Assembly (NCBI GenBank): GCA_028278545.1
Contig: JANQED010000184.1
Location: 1 to 60,176 of the forward strand
From: Anaerolineales bacterium
GTDB taxonomy: Bacteria > Chloroflexota > Anaerolineae > Anaerolineales > UBA11858
Direction of reading: 5' to 3'
Length of the DNA: 60,176 bases
In this document: one piece after another, positions 16,408 to 26,027 of the stretch
Layout: every line of letters begins with the position of its first letter
Position numbering within the stretch: position 1 is the stretch's first letter
Position numbers and translations under genes: made by a program
Notes under the pieces: model-generated
Database searches by the model: none
Told to the model about the DNA's origin: nothing
Seen by the model: only the letters and a program-made list of their open reading frames with translations

Positions 16408-17448
16408 ATGCGTGACGTGTTTGACGAAATTGCCAATTGGTCATCCCAGGAAAAGCCTGTTGCCCTGGCTACGGTGATCCAGACCTGGGGATCATCCCCG
16501 CGCGCTGTTGGGGCGAATATGGCTCTGACCGCCGATGGCGATATAGCGGGTTCGGTCAGCGGGGGATGTGTTGAAGGCGCGGTGCTTGATGTCGGGATCG
16601 AGATTCTGAGCGGGGCCAAACCCCGGCTGCTGCATTTTGGCGTTGCTGATGAGACTGCCTGGGAAGTGGGTCTATCTTGCGGGGGAGATATCGAGGTCTT
16701 TGTGCGCCCCCTGGATTCCAACAAGTTTGAGCAATTGCAGCGTGAAATGAGGGGAGGGAAATTGGTCGCTTCGGTAGTGGTCATCCGCGGCCCGGAGTCT
16801 GTGCTGGGTCAGGAGATGGTCGTCCTCGAGGATGGAGAGGCGGTGGGGACGTTTGGGGGTGATCTTGACCATCAGGCTTTGACGCATGCTCGCCAGGCTC
16901 TGGCCGAGGGGAAGCCTCGCCGCGTGGCAATACACTCCCCTGAAGAATCGGCTGAGTCGGTTGAGCTGTTCATCAATGTGGCATTGCCTGCTCCTACGCT
17001 TATTGTTATCGGTGGCGTGCATATCGCCATTCCTTTGGTATCTTTGGCGAAGACCTTGGGCTATTACACTATTGTGGTTGACCCCCGCAGGATGTTTGGC
17101 GCTGAAGCGCGCTTCCCCCACGTTGATCAGCTAATCCAGGCCTGGCCGGATAAAGCTTTGGGGCAGATAGGGTTAACTTCCTCTACCGCCATTGCCATGC
17201 TGACTCATGATCCCAAAATCGACGATCCAGCCTTGGACATCGCCCTAAGAAGCCCGGCCTTTTATATTGGTGCGCTGGGCAGCCGGGTGACCCATGCCGC
17301 CCGCCGTAAGCGCCTGCTGGAAGCTGGCCTCACGGAAGAACAGCTCGACCGTTTACACGCGCCGATCGGCTTGGATTTAGGGGGACGTTCACCAGAGGAA
17401 ATTGCTCTCTCGGTGATGGCTGAGATCGTCAAAGCGCGCAACACTTGA
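16408..17448 (+). CDS. XdhC/CoxI-family Mo-cofactor insertion and sulfuration factor
   Basis: 346-residue cytoplasmic protein that in XdhC relatives binds molybdenum cofactor and delivers the sulfurated form to xanthine dehydrogenase-type apoenzymes. The N-terminal XdhC/CoxI domain carries GSSPRAVGANMALTADGDIAGSVSGGCVE and LSCGGDIEVFV. The C-terminal Rossmann-like domain carries LIVIGGVHIAIPL, VVDPRRMFGAEARFP, AMLTHDPKIDDPAL and YIGALGSR. It is 3 bases after the FCY1-like gene and matches the hydroxylase at 12922 as likely client. It ends 25 bases from a convergent acyl-CoA synthetase with no terminator between them. Confidence 0.92.
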   Translation: MRDVFDEIANWSSQEKPVALATVIQTWGSSPRAVGANMALTADGDIAGSVSGGCVEGAVLDVGIEILSGAKPRLLHFGVADETAWEVGLSCGGDIEVFVRPLDSNKFEQLQREMRGGKLVASVVVIRGPESVLGQEMVVLEDGEAVGTFGGDLDHQALTHARQALAEGKPRRVAIHSPEESAESVELFINVALPAPTLIVIGGVHIAIPLVSLAKTLGYYTIVVDPRRMFGAEARFPHVDQLIQAWPDKALGQIGLTSSTAIAMLTHDPKIDDPALDIALRSPAFYIGALGSRVTHAARRKRLLEAGLTEEQLDRLHAPIGLDLGGRSPEEIALSVMAEIVKARNT

Positions 17449-17473
17449 TCAAAAATGGGGAACGGATCAACGA

Positions 17474-19429
17474 CTAGCGTACGTTTTTGATCTCCTCAAC
17501 AGCTTCGGGATTGACCAGCGACGAAGTATCCCCGGGGTCTAAACCCAGATAAGCCGCCCGGATCATACGGCGCATGACTTTGGCGTTGCGGGTCATCGGC
17601 AAGGCGCTGACGAAGAATACCGCTCCCGGGGCCAGGGGTTTGCCCATTGCCCGTGCAACCATATCGCGCAGTTCCTCCCGCAAGTCATCACTCATGGCAC
17701 TGCTGGACTTCAAAACACAAAAAGCGATCACTTCGCTGCCTTTGACCTCGTGAGGGACGCCGATGGTTGCCGCCTCGACCACATTTGGGTGCTCTACGAG
17801 GATGGATTCCACTTCGGCAGGCCCCAGGCGTTTGCCGGCGACCTTGATCGTATCATCTGAGCGACCCAAGACATACCATTGACCCTCTGAATCCACTGCG
17901 GCCCAGTCACCGTGCACCCAGATGTCCGGCCAGCGCGACCAGTAGGTCTGCATGTAGCGTTCAGCGTCCTTCCAAAAACCGCGCGTCATGCCGATCCAGG
18001 GGGTTTTGATGACCAGCTCGCCAACCTGACCGACAACAGAGTTCCCTTCTTCGTCCAGTACGTCCGCAGCCACGCCGGGGCAGGGGCCGGGGAAGCTGGT
18101 GGGCTTGATCGGCAGCAGGGGATTGCCCATCAGGATGCCGCCAGAGAGCTCAGTGCCGCCGGTGTAGTTGATGATGGGCATTTCACCATTGCCAACCACC
18201 TCGAACAGCCACATCCAGGGTTTGTGATTCCAGGGTTCGCCGGTCGAGCCGACCATGCGCAGGGAAGACAAGTCATGAGCGTGTACCGGCTGCTCTCCGT
18301 GGGCCATCAGGGCGCGGATCAGTGTGGGGGATAGCCCCAGCTTGTTGATCTTGTGGCGTTCAACCATGGCCCATAAACGGTCTGGGCCGGGGTGATCGAG
18401 CGCGCCATCATACAAGAAGCCAGTGCCGCCTATGATTAATGGGCCAAAGACCATCCACGGGCCTAACATCCAGCCCATGTCCGTGATCCAGTAGATGATC
18501 TCGTCGGGATGGAAGTCCATGCCGAAAGCGAGGTCCTGAGTGGCCTTGATGGGGAACCCGCAATGGGTGTGCACCGCGCCTTTGGGGCGACCGGTAGTCC
18601 CCGAGGTGTAGATCACCATCAAGGTGTCCTCCGCACGCGTAACTTCAGTTTGAGCCTCCACTGGTTGGTTGGGGATCAGGTCGTGCCACCAGTGATCGCG
18701 CCCTTGGGTCATGTCTACATCTTGATCAATGCGGTTGAGTACGATGATATGCTCCAGGGATGGGATTTGCTGGGCGGCTTTGTCTGCGATAGGTTTGGTC
18801 AGGATCATCTTGCCGCGGCGGTGGAAGCCATCGGCGCAGAATAAGGCTTTAGCGTCGGTTTCGTTCAGGCGTGTCGCGACCGCGCTGTCCCCATAGCCAG
18901 AGAACAACGGCACAATGATGGCGCCAACCTTGGCAATCGCCAACAGCGCGACAACGATCTCAGGGACCATGGGCATGAAGATGCCGATGGCATCTCCCTT
19001 TCCTAATCCGAGGGCACGGAGCGCGTTGGCTGTTTGGTTGGTCTGACGGTAGAGCTCGCCGTAAGTGATGCTGCGAGTATGCCCCTCTTCGCTTTCCCAA
19101 AGATAGGCGATTTTCGATTCGGTGGGCGTGCCGATATATTTATCGAGGCAATTGTGCACGATGTTCATTTTTCCCCCGACACACCACGCCGGCCATTGGA
19201 TCCCTTTCGAGAGGTCGATGACCTGCGAATAAGGTTCGTAGAATTCGATCTTCAAGTATCTGAGCAGTGCATCGGTATACCAGGCCACATCCTCGGTCGA
19301 GCGGTGCATTAACTCGTCGAAATCCGTGATGCCATGTTTTCGCATGAACTGAGTCAGGTTGGCGCGCTCGATGTGATCTGCAGTGGGCCACCAAACGATC
19401 TCACCACCGAATGCGAATTGCTTGCTCAT
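17474..19429 (-). CDS. AMP-forming acyl-CoA synthetase (AcsA-like)
   Basis: 651-residue adenylate-forming ligase that activates a carboxylic acid with ATP and CoA. The P-loop reads YTSGTTGRPKGAVHTH, the aromatic motif GGTELSGG, the hinge/A8 region VLGRSDDTIKVAGKRLGPAEVE, and the C-terminal catalytic lysine lies in TRNAKVMRR. Length and the N-terminal WPAWCVGG segment match acetyl/propionyl-CoA synthetase relatives, although the acid pocket cannot be read reliably. ATG 19429 follows GAGGAAT. It converges on the nucleobase block and could supply malonyl-, methylmalonyl- or another acyl-CoA to the decarboxylase at 6157-9726; that link is inference. Confidence 0.9.
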   Translation of the reverse strand: MSKQFAFGGEIVWWPTADHIERANLTQFMRKHGITDFDELMHRSTEDVAWYTDALLRYLKIEFYEPYSQVIDLSKGIQWPAWCVGGKMNIVHNCLDKYIGTPTESKIAYLWESEEGHTRSITYGELYRQTNQTANALRALGLGKGDAIGIFMPMVPEIVVALLAIAKVGAIIVPLFSGYGDSAVATRLNETDAKALFCADGFHRRGKMILTKPIADKAAQQIPSLEHIIVLNRIDQDVDMTQGRDHWWHDLIPNQPVEAQTEVTRAEDTLMVIYTSGTTGRPKGAVHTHCGFPIKATQDLAFGMDFHPDEIIYWITDMGWMLGPWMVFGPLIIGGTGFLYDGALDHPGPDRLWAMVERHKINKLGLSPTLIRALMAHGEQPVHAHDLSSLRMVGSTGEPWNHKPWMWLFEVVGNGEMPIINYTGGTELSGGILMGNPLLPIKPTSFPGPCPGVAADVLDEEGNSVVGQVGELVIKTPWIGMTRGFWKDAERYMQTYWSRWPDIWVHGDWAAVDSEGQWYVLGRSDDTIKVAGKRLGPAEVESILVEHPNVVEAATIGVPHEVKGSEVIAFCVLKSSSAMSDDLREELRDMVARAMGKPLAPGAVFFVSALPMTRNAKVMRRMIRAAYLGLDPGDTSSLVNPEAVEEIKNVR

Positions 19430-19532
19430 TTGGATTCCTCGATAGCCCTTTCATGGAACCTGGACGCTTCGATTAAACTCAGCACTGGTCGCCCGGAATA
19501 GACTGTCCAATCTCTTGTTAGTAGGGCAGCGA

Positions 19533-20756
19533 TTATTGGCTTTGATAGGCGAATAGTTGCCCAGTTTCATCGGCAATCATGATCCAGCCCTGTGAGATGA
19601 CCATGCCCGCGGGAGAGCGGCTTTTCGTGGGGAAACGCCAGGATTCAGACCCGGTTTTTGGATTCAGGTTGATGATTTCACCAGCCTGGGTCAGCAGGTA
19701 TAACTCAGCATTGAGAATGATCGGTTTGCCGACCACTTTTTCGGGCGTCTGGTATTCCCAGACAGGATCACCGGAGAGGATATCCCAGGCCAGCAGGTTT
19801 GCGCCGTCTTCGAAGATGATCAGATTCTCCCAACCTGTCAACCAGGAGACACTGGCGACGAAATCCGCTTGCCACAGGAGAGTGCCTGAAATTGCATCGA
19901 CGGCCGTGAGAATACCCTGCTCTCCCAGGAGCACGACAACCTCATCATTGGCGTAGACGGCCTCGATGGCGCCTTCAACGGATTCGTACTTCCAGCGTAT
20001 TTCGCCCTCGGCGGCAGAGAATGCGTATAGGCGAGTGATTTCCCCCTGGCTGCCCCCAGCATAGACCATATCCCCGCCGCGGGCCGGCGTGACCAGGCTG
20101 TGGTTATCGGTTTCTTGTTGCCAGAGGATCTTCCCAGTGCTGGCATTGATGGCCAGGAGTTCAGCTTTTTGGTCCGAGTCGTGACCTTGAGAGGGATCAA
20201 CCAGAGCGGTTGCCGCGAAGACCACATAGCGGTCCACCAGGGGCGGCGATATTACCTCAGCGCCCAAGTCGAGTTCCCATTCACCGATCCCTGATTTGGC
20301 GCTCATGGCGACTAGGCGGCCGTTCTCGCCGCCGATCATCACCGCGTCCAGGGTGGTGCTCAGGCTGTCCGGCCACAGTTTTGCCGGGGTGTCGAGCTGC
20401 CAGCGACTCTCACCACTTTGCCTGTCGAAAGTCCTGATAAGGTTTTTTCCCACCATCACGACCAGCGCATCCTTCACGGATAAAGGCGGTTGTTGGATCA
20501 CCCCGCCGGTGTCTTTTTCCCAGGCTAGGTGCAGGGTTTCTGGACTTAGAGGTGCAGGGTCTGTTTGGGAGTTGGCTGCGCAGGAGGTTGAAAGGAAGAA
20601 CAGAAAAACTAACACCAGAGAGAATCCCACTCGCCGAAAACTTCGCGGGATATCAAAGGGAGTCTCCACCCTACTAACGAAAGACTTGTCGCCTCTCCGT
20701 CTGTTGCGCTCAGGATCAGGCTCGGCGTGACTGAAATCATCAAGAATTCTCGTCAT
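19533..20756 (-). CDS. PQQ-like beta-propeller protein, probably lipid-anchored
   Basis: 407 residues. A basic N-terminal stretch is followed by a hydrophobic helix (about 43-57, GFSLVLVFLFFLS) ending in TSC, an imperfect lipobox, so secretion with or without lipid attachment is likely. The rest is a series of about seven blades with repeated tryptophan-docking motifs (ESRWQLDTP, GEWELDLG, ILWQQETD, IRWKYES, LLWQADF, PVWEYQTP, ESWRFPT). These are typical of PQQ_2/BamB-like propellers that lack bound PQQ. The true start could be later than 20756, because the first 40 residues are unusually hydrophilic for a signal peptide. It lies 24 bases after the aldo-keto reductase on the same strand. Function unknown. 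Confidence 0.8.
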   Translation of the reverse strand: MTRILDDFSHAEPDPERNRRRGDKSFVSRVETPFDIPRSFRRVGFSLVLVFLFFLSTSCAANSQTDPAPLSPETLHLAWEKDTGGVIQQPPLSVKDALVVMVGKNLIRTFDRQSGESRWQLDTPAKLWPDSLSTTLDAVMIGGENGRLVAMSAKSGIGEWELDLGAEVISPPLVDRYVVFAATALVDPSQGHDSDQKAELLAINASTGKILWQQETDNHSLVTPARGGDMVYAGGSQGEITRLYAFSAAEGEIRWKYESVEGAIEAVYANDEVVVLLGEQGILTAVDAISGTLLWQADFVASVSWLTGWENLIIFEDGANLLAWDILSGDPVWEYQTPEKVVGKPIILNAELYLLTQAGEIINLNPKTGSESWRFPTKSRSPAGMVISQGWIMIADETGQLFAYQSQ

Positions 20757-20780
20757 CGTTCATGCGCCTCGATTCCTGAA

Positions 20781-21749
20781 CTATTTCTCCCACATGCTGG
20801 CTTCGTCAAGCGCGGATTTCTCTTCGTCACTTAAACGCAGACCTGCCCCGCCGAGATTGTCTTCTAATTGGGCGATAGTGCGAGGGCCAATGATTGGGCT
20901 GGTGACCAAGGGGTTGGCCAACAGCCAGGCTAACGCTACCCTAGAGACAGAAACGCCGTACTCTGTAGCGATCTTTTGTGCAGCACCCAGGATAGCCCAG
21001 CCGCGTTCGTTGAAGTAGCGCCGTTTGGCGCTGTCCGCGCGCACACTGGCGGGGAGGGATTCACCTGGCTGATATTTACCGGTCAGAAAGCCCCCAGCCA
21101 GTGGACTGTAGGGGATCACACCGATCCCGTAGGTTTCACAGACGGCCGCCAATTCCCGCTCGAACTCTTTGCGGTGGGCCAGGTTGTAGTGGGGTTGCAG
21201 GGAGACGTAACTGGCGCAACTATTTTTGTCAGATGCCCATAGAGCCTGTAGCAAGCGCCAGGCGGGGTAGTTGGAGGCCCCGATATAGCGGACCTTGCCT
21301 TGATGAATCAGGTCGTCCAGGGCGCGCAGCGTCTCCCCGATGGGGGTGCGTTCGTCATACCAATGCGCTTGATAGAGATCAATATAATCGATATCCAGGC
21401 GCCGCAGAGAGGCCTCCACAGCCTGCATGATGTGGTATCGGGATAGACCCTCGTCGTTAGGCCCTTTTCCCATTGGGCCGCGCACTTTGGTAGCGATGAT
21501 CACCTGATGGCGAGGGATGTTGTATTTTTTCAGCCACTTGCCGATCATGGTCTCGGCCACCCCGCCCGGATTGCCGTCCACCCAGCGGGAGTAGATATCG
21601 GCGGTGTCGATGAAGTTGATCCCGGCGTCGAAAGCTGCGTTGAGAATCTCGAAGGCTAGACTCTCATCGGCTGTCCAGCCGAATTGCATGGTGCCTAAAC
21701 ACAATTCGGAGACTTTTAGCCCGGTGTTTCCTAAGTTTCGATATTCCAT
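20781..21749 (-). CDS. Aldo/keto reductase
   Basis: 322-residue NADPH-dependent oxidoreductase with a TIM-barrel fold. Family signatures are [19 protein letters not shown] at the start, FIDTADIYS (catalytic Asp/Tyr), ATKVRGPMG (Lys), LYQAHWYD (His) and, near the C-terminus, [17 protein letters not shown] set the start at 21749 because family similarity begins exactly there; the longer frame to 21830 adds unrelated residues. A TATAAT on the minus strand (21831-21836) is a possible -10. The substrate is not predictable. Confidence 0.92.
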   Translation of the reverse strand: MEYRNLGNTGLKVSELCLGTMQFGWTADESLAFEILNAAFDAGINFIDTADIYSRWVDGNPGGVAETMIGKWLKKYNIPRHQVIIATKVRGPMGKGPNDEGLSRYHIMQAVEASLRRLDIDYIDLYQAHWYDERTPIGETLRALDDLIHQGKVRYIGASNYPAWRLLQALWASDKNSCASYVSLQPHYNLAHRKEFERELAAVCETYGIGVIPYSPLAGGFLTGKYQPGESLPASVRADSAKRRYFNERGWAILGAAQKIATEYGVSVSRVALAWLLANPLVTSPIIGPRTIAQLEDNLGGAGLRLSDEEKSALDEASMWEK

Positions 21750-21897
21750 ATTTTGATAGCAAAATCCTTGAGCTGATTGGGTTCCCGAGAACGCAAGATT
21801 CTCCTCAATCTTCCCGGTTCCCTCATACAAATTATAGTGTTGGTCCCAATGTCTTTAATCTGTTGCAAACAAACTACCACCTCTGGAAGAGTGGCGT

Positions 21898-23253
21898 TCA
21901 TTTCCTCACCATTATAAATGATGTGTCGCGCTTGTTCACTTGTGCCATGGGCGGGCGACTGCGTACCCACAGCCATAAGGCCTGGGCGGCCATTCCTAAG
22001 GTGAAGGCGACCATGCCAGTGTAGAGGCCATTGACTCGATTCCAGACCACACCCGCCCAAAGCACCGCGCCGATAGCGACCAGGAAGATCACCACCGCCT
22101 CTGGGATGCCGCGCGTTTGGCGGCTGTAGAGGATGGTGCCCTGGTACCAGCTTTGCAGAGCATTCAGGCCGGGGAGTAGCAGGCCCAGCCACATCCCAAT
22201 GACGGCAAGCTGGGTGAGTTCTGGAGAAAGGACCGAAACACGGCGGAACCAGAATTCAGCCAATGGGGTGGCGACGATTGCCAGTTGGAAGAGAGTGACG
22301 AAGCCTACCAGCAGCCCAGCAAAGCGTCGCAGGGCAGGGCTGGAGCCAGGCTCGTCCAATAAGGCCACGACGACTTCGTTGTAGGCCACACCGATGCTGC
22401 GAAATAAAAAGCTCAACCCAATGACTACCGGCCATACGGCCAGCGACTCCAGGGGACGCGGCATCCGGCTGATGGCAGCACTGCCGATGGGCTGGATCAG
22501 CAAGGTCAGCAGGGAGGTCATTGCCAGGGGGATGTAGAATTTCATGAAAGCCCTGAAGGTCAGCGGCGGATCGACAGCCGGGGAGGGACGTAGCTCGTCG
22601 CGAATCACTGGACGAGCATACAGACCAGCAAAGATCGCCTCGCTGACCACGCCAGCCGCCACTGCGCCCGTTGCCACGACGATACCGGGGATGGTTCCCA
22701 CGATAAGCCCAATGCTCAACACGATCAGGTCGGCGCACAGGCGGATGAACGTGCCCACCGTGACTGCCTTGGGATGGCCGAAACGGATCAGCACACCCTG
22801 GTTGAAACGCCGATAAGCGATAGACCAGGTCCAGGGTGTCATGATCTTCAGGCCGATGCGGGCAGGCTCGACGATCTCCTGGGGCGCACCGATGATTCCC
22901 TCGACCACGAAATAATATAATGGCGTGAAGGCCACGGCGATGTGCAGGGCCGTCAAGACAGCACTGGTGGTCATCATGAAAGCATATATTTTGCGGTAGG
23001 AGTTCCAATCTTTGCTTAGGGCGGTGGAGGCAGCCAGCAACATAATCACGGGAGCCTCGATGATCAGCGCCAGAGGGAAGACCACGCCGCCATAGGCTGC
23101 CAGGTTGATCTCTGGCTCAGCCAGGCGTGCTACGATAGCGCTCAGGGCGGGCAATTCAGCGCCCATCAGCATCCAACTGCCCGCCAGAGGGAGCCAGGTC
23201 ATCAAGACGCGGCGCAAGGGCATTGGAGTCGGCGCGGGGGTAGTTGAACTCAA
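21898..23253 (-). CDS. Polytopic MOP-superfamily membrane protein, ANKH/MATE-like
   Basis: 451 residues with about 12 hydrophobic segments in two similar halves. The pattern is that of the multidrug/oligosaccharide/polysaccharide exporter superfamily. Within it, features such as AAYGGVVFPLALIIEAP, PWTWSIAYRRFNQGVLIRFG and a charged loop after helix 6 resemble eukaryotic ANKH (progressive ankylosis), from memory and by eye only. The start overlaps the stop of the upstream MFS gene by 4 bases (ATGA), so both transporters are made together. The substrate is unknown; organic anion or pyrophosphate-like export would be the ANKH analogy. Confidence 0.65.
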   Translation of the reverse strand: MSSTTPAPTPMPLRRVLMTWLPLAGSWMLMGAELPALSAIVARLAEPEINLAAYGGVVFPLALIIEAPVIMLLAASTALSKDWNSYRKIYAFMMTTSAVLTALHIAVAFTPLYYFVVEGIIGAPQEIVEPARIGLKIMTPWTWSIAYRRFNQGVLIRFGHPKAVTVGTFIRLCADLIVLSIGLIVGTIPGIVVATGAVAAGVVSEAIFAGLYARPVIRDELRPSPAVDPPLTFRAFMKFYIPLAMTSLLTLLIQPIGSAAISRMPRPLESLAVWPVVIGLSFLFRSIGVAYNEVVVALLDEPGSSPALRRFAGLLVGFVTLFQLAIVATPLAEFWFRRVSVLSPELTQLAVIGMWLGLLLPGLNALQSWYQGTILYSRQTRGIPEAVVIFLVAIGAVLWAGVVWNRVNGLYTGMVAFTLGMAAQALWLWVRSRPPMAQVNKRDTSFIMVRK

Positions 23254-24470
23254 GATTGCTCCTCGTCTACTTCTGCCTCGCTGAGGACAGGTACTCTGGG
23301 CAGAGTCAGGATTGCCGGTACAGCTAAAAGGGAGATGAAAGCGCTGGCATAGAAAGTCGTCCGCAGACCCCAGATATCGCCACCCATTCCCAATAATTGC
23401 AGCGCAAAGGAGCGGACCAGAAAACTCATCGACATATACAGGCCGTTGGCCGTGGCGCGGTTATTGGGAAATCGGTCTTGTACTAAGGCTAGCAGCACTG
23501 GTTGCGGGGACAGGCTGACGAAACCCAGCAGCAGCAGCACAGGCACCAGCAGCCAATCGCTCACCTGCAAAAAGACGATCAGCATCAGGGCTGAAGCAGA
23601 CATCAGGATGAGCAGAGTCGGTTTTCGACCAACACGATCGCTGATGCTGCCGCTAAGCAGCGCGCCGGCAACGCCCGCCCCTTCAAGGATGGAGAGAGAG
23701 ATACCCGCCAGGGCCAGGGTAGCGCCTTCGCTCTTCATAAAGGTGGGCAAATAGGTGGTAATACTGGCTGTCAGGAAGGCACGCGATAGTGTGATGATCA
23801 ATAAGGGCAAGAAGAAGGTGCGCATTGCGGGCAGCAGCGCGCGCCAATTCCCAGGTTTTTTGAGATGGTCTTTGCTGGACACCTGGCGGAAGCGCCACAG
23901 CAACAGCAACGATGAAGCCCAGCCGATCACGACCAGCCGATAGATACCGTCCAGGCCCCAGGCGGCCACGGCGGATACTGCAACGATGGGGCCAACGGTG
24001 CGCCCGAGCTCGCCGGCGGCCATGAACAAACTCATCCCCAAACCGACGCGTCTGCCAGAGATATGGGCGATCATCGCAGGAGCAGGAGCGTGGAAGGCCG
24101 CCACGCTGATCCCAATGAGAAGGAACAATAAGGTCAGTGAGAGATAGTTGGTGGCGAAGCCCATCACCCCAATCAGGGAGGCGGTCACCGCCGGAGCGAA
24201 GATGATGAAATAGCGCAGGCTTACCGAAGGTGTGTCGGCGAGATAGCCGATGAAGGGATTGATGATCGAAGGGAGTTGCAAAAAAGCGGTTAGCCTGCCG
24301 GCCTGGGTCAACGATAGGGAAAAACGTTCGATAAGCAGAGGTAGCAAAGGGGCTACGAAAGCGGTATAGGTGTCGTGGATGAAATGCCCGCTGACGATGG
24401 GGAGCACCTGGCCGAGCTTAAATCGGGACTCTTCTTTTGTGGTTGGGGTGGTGAGGCGTGTTGAGGTCAT
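23250..24470 (-). CDS. MFS transporter, fosmidomycin-resistance (Fsr)-like
   Basis: 406 residues with 12 predicted helices in two bundles. The opening SGHFIHDTYTAFVAPLLPLLIERFSLSL matches the Fsr-type MFS pattern, and SDRVGRKP is the conserved MFS loop between helices 8 and 9. ATG 24470 has AAGGA eight bases upstream. It is the first gene of a pair with the ANKH/MATE-like protein, joined by ATGA overlap. It probably exports a small amphipathic or anionic compound; direction and substrate are inferred only. Confidence 0.85.
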   Translation of the reverse strand: MTSTRLTTPTTKEESRFKLGQVLPIVSGHFIHDTYTAFVAPLLPLLIERFSLSLTQAGRLTAFLQLPSIINPFIGYLADTPSVSLRYFIIFAPAVTASLIGVMGFATNYLSLTLLFLLIGISVAAFHAPAPAMIAHISGRRVGLGMSLFMAAGELGRTVGPIVAVSAVAAWGLDGIYRLVVIGWASSLLLLWRFRQVSSKDHLKKPGNWRALLPAMRTFFLPLLIITLSRAFLTASITTYLPTFMKSEGATLALAGISLSILEGAGVAGALLSGSISDRVGRKPTLLILMSASALMLIVFLQVSDWLLVPVLLLLGFVSLSPQPVLLALVQDRFPNNRATANGLYMSMSFLVRSFALQLLGMGGDIWGLRTTFYASAFISLLAVPAILTLPRVPVLSEAEVDEEQS

Positions 24471-24544
24471 CGAGTGTCCTTCGGGGTGCCAATGCTAATT
24501 GGGTAGTGAAGGATGTCGCGCGGTATTTGTGTCTTTGTTATCAC

Positions 24545-24576
24545 AAAAAATCCCTGGAAATACATATTTCAGGGAT
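24545..24576 (-). terminator. Rho-independent terminator (minus strand)
   Basis: On the minus strand the stem ATCCCTGAAATA pairs with TATTTCCAGGGAT (24550-24576, one bulge) and is followed by TTTTTT (24545-24550). It is well placed to end transcription of the 24747-26027 genes. The rest of the 24471-24746 gap shows no gene. Confidence 0.7.
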
Positions 24577-24746
24577 GAGGGAGGCGCATAAGGCGCAATT
24601 TTAGCATGTTTTGCTCTTGTTTCGCGCCTGATTGCCCCCGATTCTTGTACGGTCGGCGCTCACCTTCTAGAAGAGCTAGAATTAGATTGGAATTGGCGGC
24701 AGGATACTTCTTGACGCCCTGTCACCTGGGATAAGCACAGTTGTCC

Positions 24747-25124
24747 TTATGAATCAGGGATAGAATTAAACGGGTCTGGCATTCCAGGGTCTATTCCCAA
24801 AGACTGTGCCATTTGCTCGTTGCTGCGGTCTATGATGAATTCTACCCAAATGGGGAAGTGATCGGACACCCGATATGACATCTGTCTCAACGTCAGTTCT
24901 TTATAAACTGCGCCCGCAAAATCTATGACACCAGCGCGCTCACTTGTCAGCAGGTCGAGATCGTCCCTGAACCATGCAATCTGATCGTAGTATTTTGCTT
25001 GCTGGGCGGCTTTGGCCTTGAACTTTCTTGGCCGTGAAATTCTTATAAATTCTCGCAAACACACTCCACCGCAGGCATTCCAACTAGCGCTGGGGAGGAT
25101 TGCATTCACTTGGCCATACCGCAA
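24747..25124 (-). pseudogene. Truncated endonuclease/exonuclease/phosphatase (EEP) fragment
   Basis: 125-codon frame. Only its second half is recognisable: AKYYDQIAWF, VIDFAGAVYKEL and YRVSDHFPIWVEF are the last beta strands of the EEP nuclease/phosphatase fold, including the final Asp-His pair (SDHFPIW). The first ~40 residues (Cys/Arg-rich, LPSASWNACGGVCLREF) do not fit the fold, and the catalytic N-terminal two thirds are missing. The upstream DNA encodes an unrelated membrane protein 6 bases away. This is the decayed tail of a nuclease gene, probably left by a rearrangement. Confidence 0.7.
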
Positions 25125-25130
25125 TCAAAA

Positions 25131-26027
25131 CTACTTTGTTATCTCAAAGACACTATCTCGTTGTGCCTTGCCGCCATCTTTGTTAACGACCACCAAATTC
25201 CAATCACCAGTAGATGCATTCTCGCCAACTTTCAATCTACATGTAATCGACGAAGAACTTGATTCTACTTTTTCACATAGAATCTCTTCCGAACCTTTAG
25301 TGAGTTTTACTGTTGGATCTATTTGGAAGTTCTTCCCTAGAATCTTTAGAGAATGCTCTGTGCCGCGCTTTATTTTTCCGTTTTCCGGTTCAGTAATCTC
25401 ATATATCACAGGTTCCTCAGATACAGTATCGCCTTGGGCTACTGCAACAGCCCTCGTTCCAAAGTAAAAGCCAGCAACAGCTACAACTAGAGTACTGATC
25501 GTAGTAAGCATCTGTTCGGCAAAATCTTCGCTTGCTTCATTCGCTTGAACTCGTCTGCGCACCTGGTAGGTTGCAACTTCAGAGTTTTCATCTATCTCGG
25601 AAACAATAGAAAGGAGATCGTCAGACGGAATTGCTTCCACTAAGCTATCCTTCTCTTCCAGCGTCAGGCCAGTGGATAGATAGGTAGTTTCCAGGCGAAG
25701 TTGTCTGTAAAGAAAGATACCAGTGATTGCAAAGATGGTTATTAAAATCAGGGCGATCAATGATCGTACACTACCTTCAGGGAGGGCAAGCGCTTGAGTG
25801 CGATCCGCCAGATTGAGAGCGGCAAAGGCAGATGCAATGAAGGCCAGGGAAAGAAAAAGTGCGACCGCACCGACGAACACCAAAATAGGCAAGGCTATCT
25901 CAGCTTTGTCTTCATATTGGCCCGGTATCGACTCAAGGCCAAATCCTCTTACCGTAATAACCACGAGGGTTACTAACGCAAGGATGGAGAAACCAACTGC
26001 TAATACTGGATTATTGTTCTTATTCAT
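25131..26027 (-). CDS. Unknown four-helix membrane protein with C-terminal IPT/TIG-like domain
   Basis: 298 residues, family not recognised. There are two N-terminal helices (about 10-27 and 45-70), a third at about 88-109 (SLIALILITIFAITGIFLY), a soluble loop, then a fourth near 170-190 (ISTLVVAVAGFYFGTRAVAVAQG). The C-terminal ~90 residues (ITEPENGKIKRGTEHSLKI, GKNFQIDPTVKL, STGDWNLVVVNKDGG) have the beta pattern of an IPT/TIG immunoglobulin-like domain. A good ribosome site (GGAGGAAAT) precedes ATG 26027. Base composition is visibly more AT-rich than in flanking genes, which together with the adjacent nuclease fragment suggests acquired DNA. Confidence 0.7.
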   Translation of the reverse strand: MNKNNNPVLAVGFSILALVTLVVITVRGFGLESIPGQYEDKAEIALPILVFVGAVALFLSLAFIASAFAALNLADRTQALALPEGSVRSLIALILITIFAITGIFLYRQLRLETTYLSTGLTLEEKDSLVEAIPSDDLLSIVSEIDENSEVATYQVRRRVQANEASEDFAEQMLTTISTLVVAVAGFYFGTRAVAVAQGDTVSEEPVIYEITEPENGKIKRGTEHSLKILGKNFQIDPTVKLTKGSEEILCEKVESSSSSITCRLKVGENASTGDWNLVVVNKDGGKAQRDSVFEITK

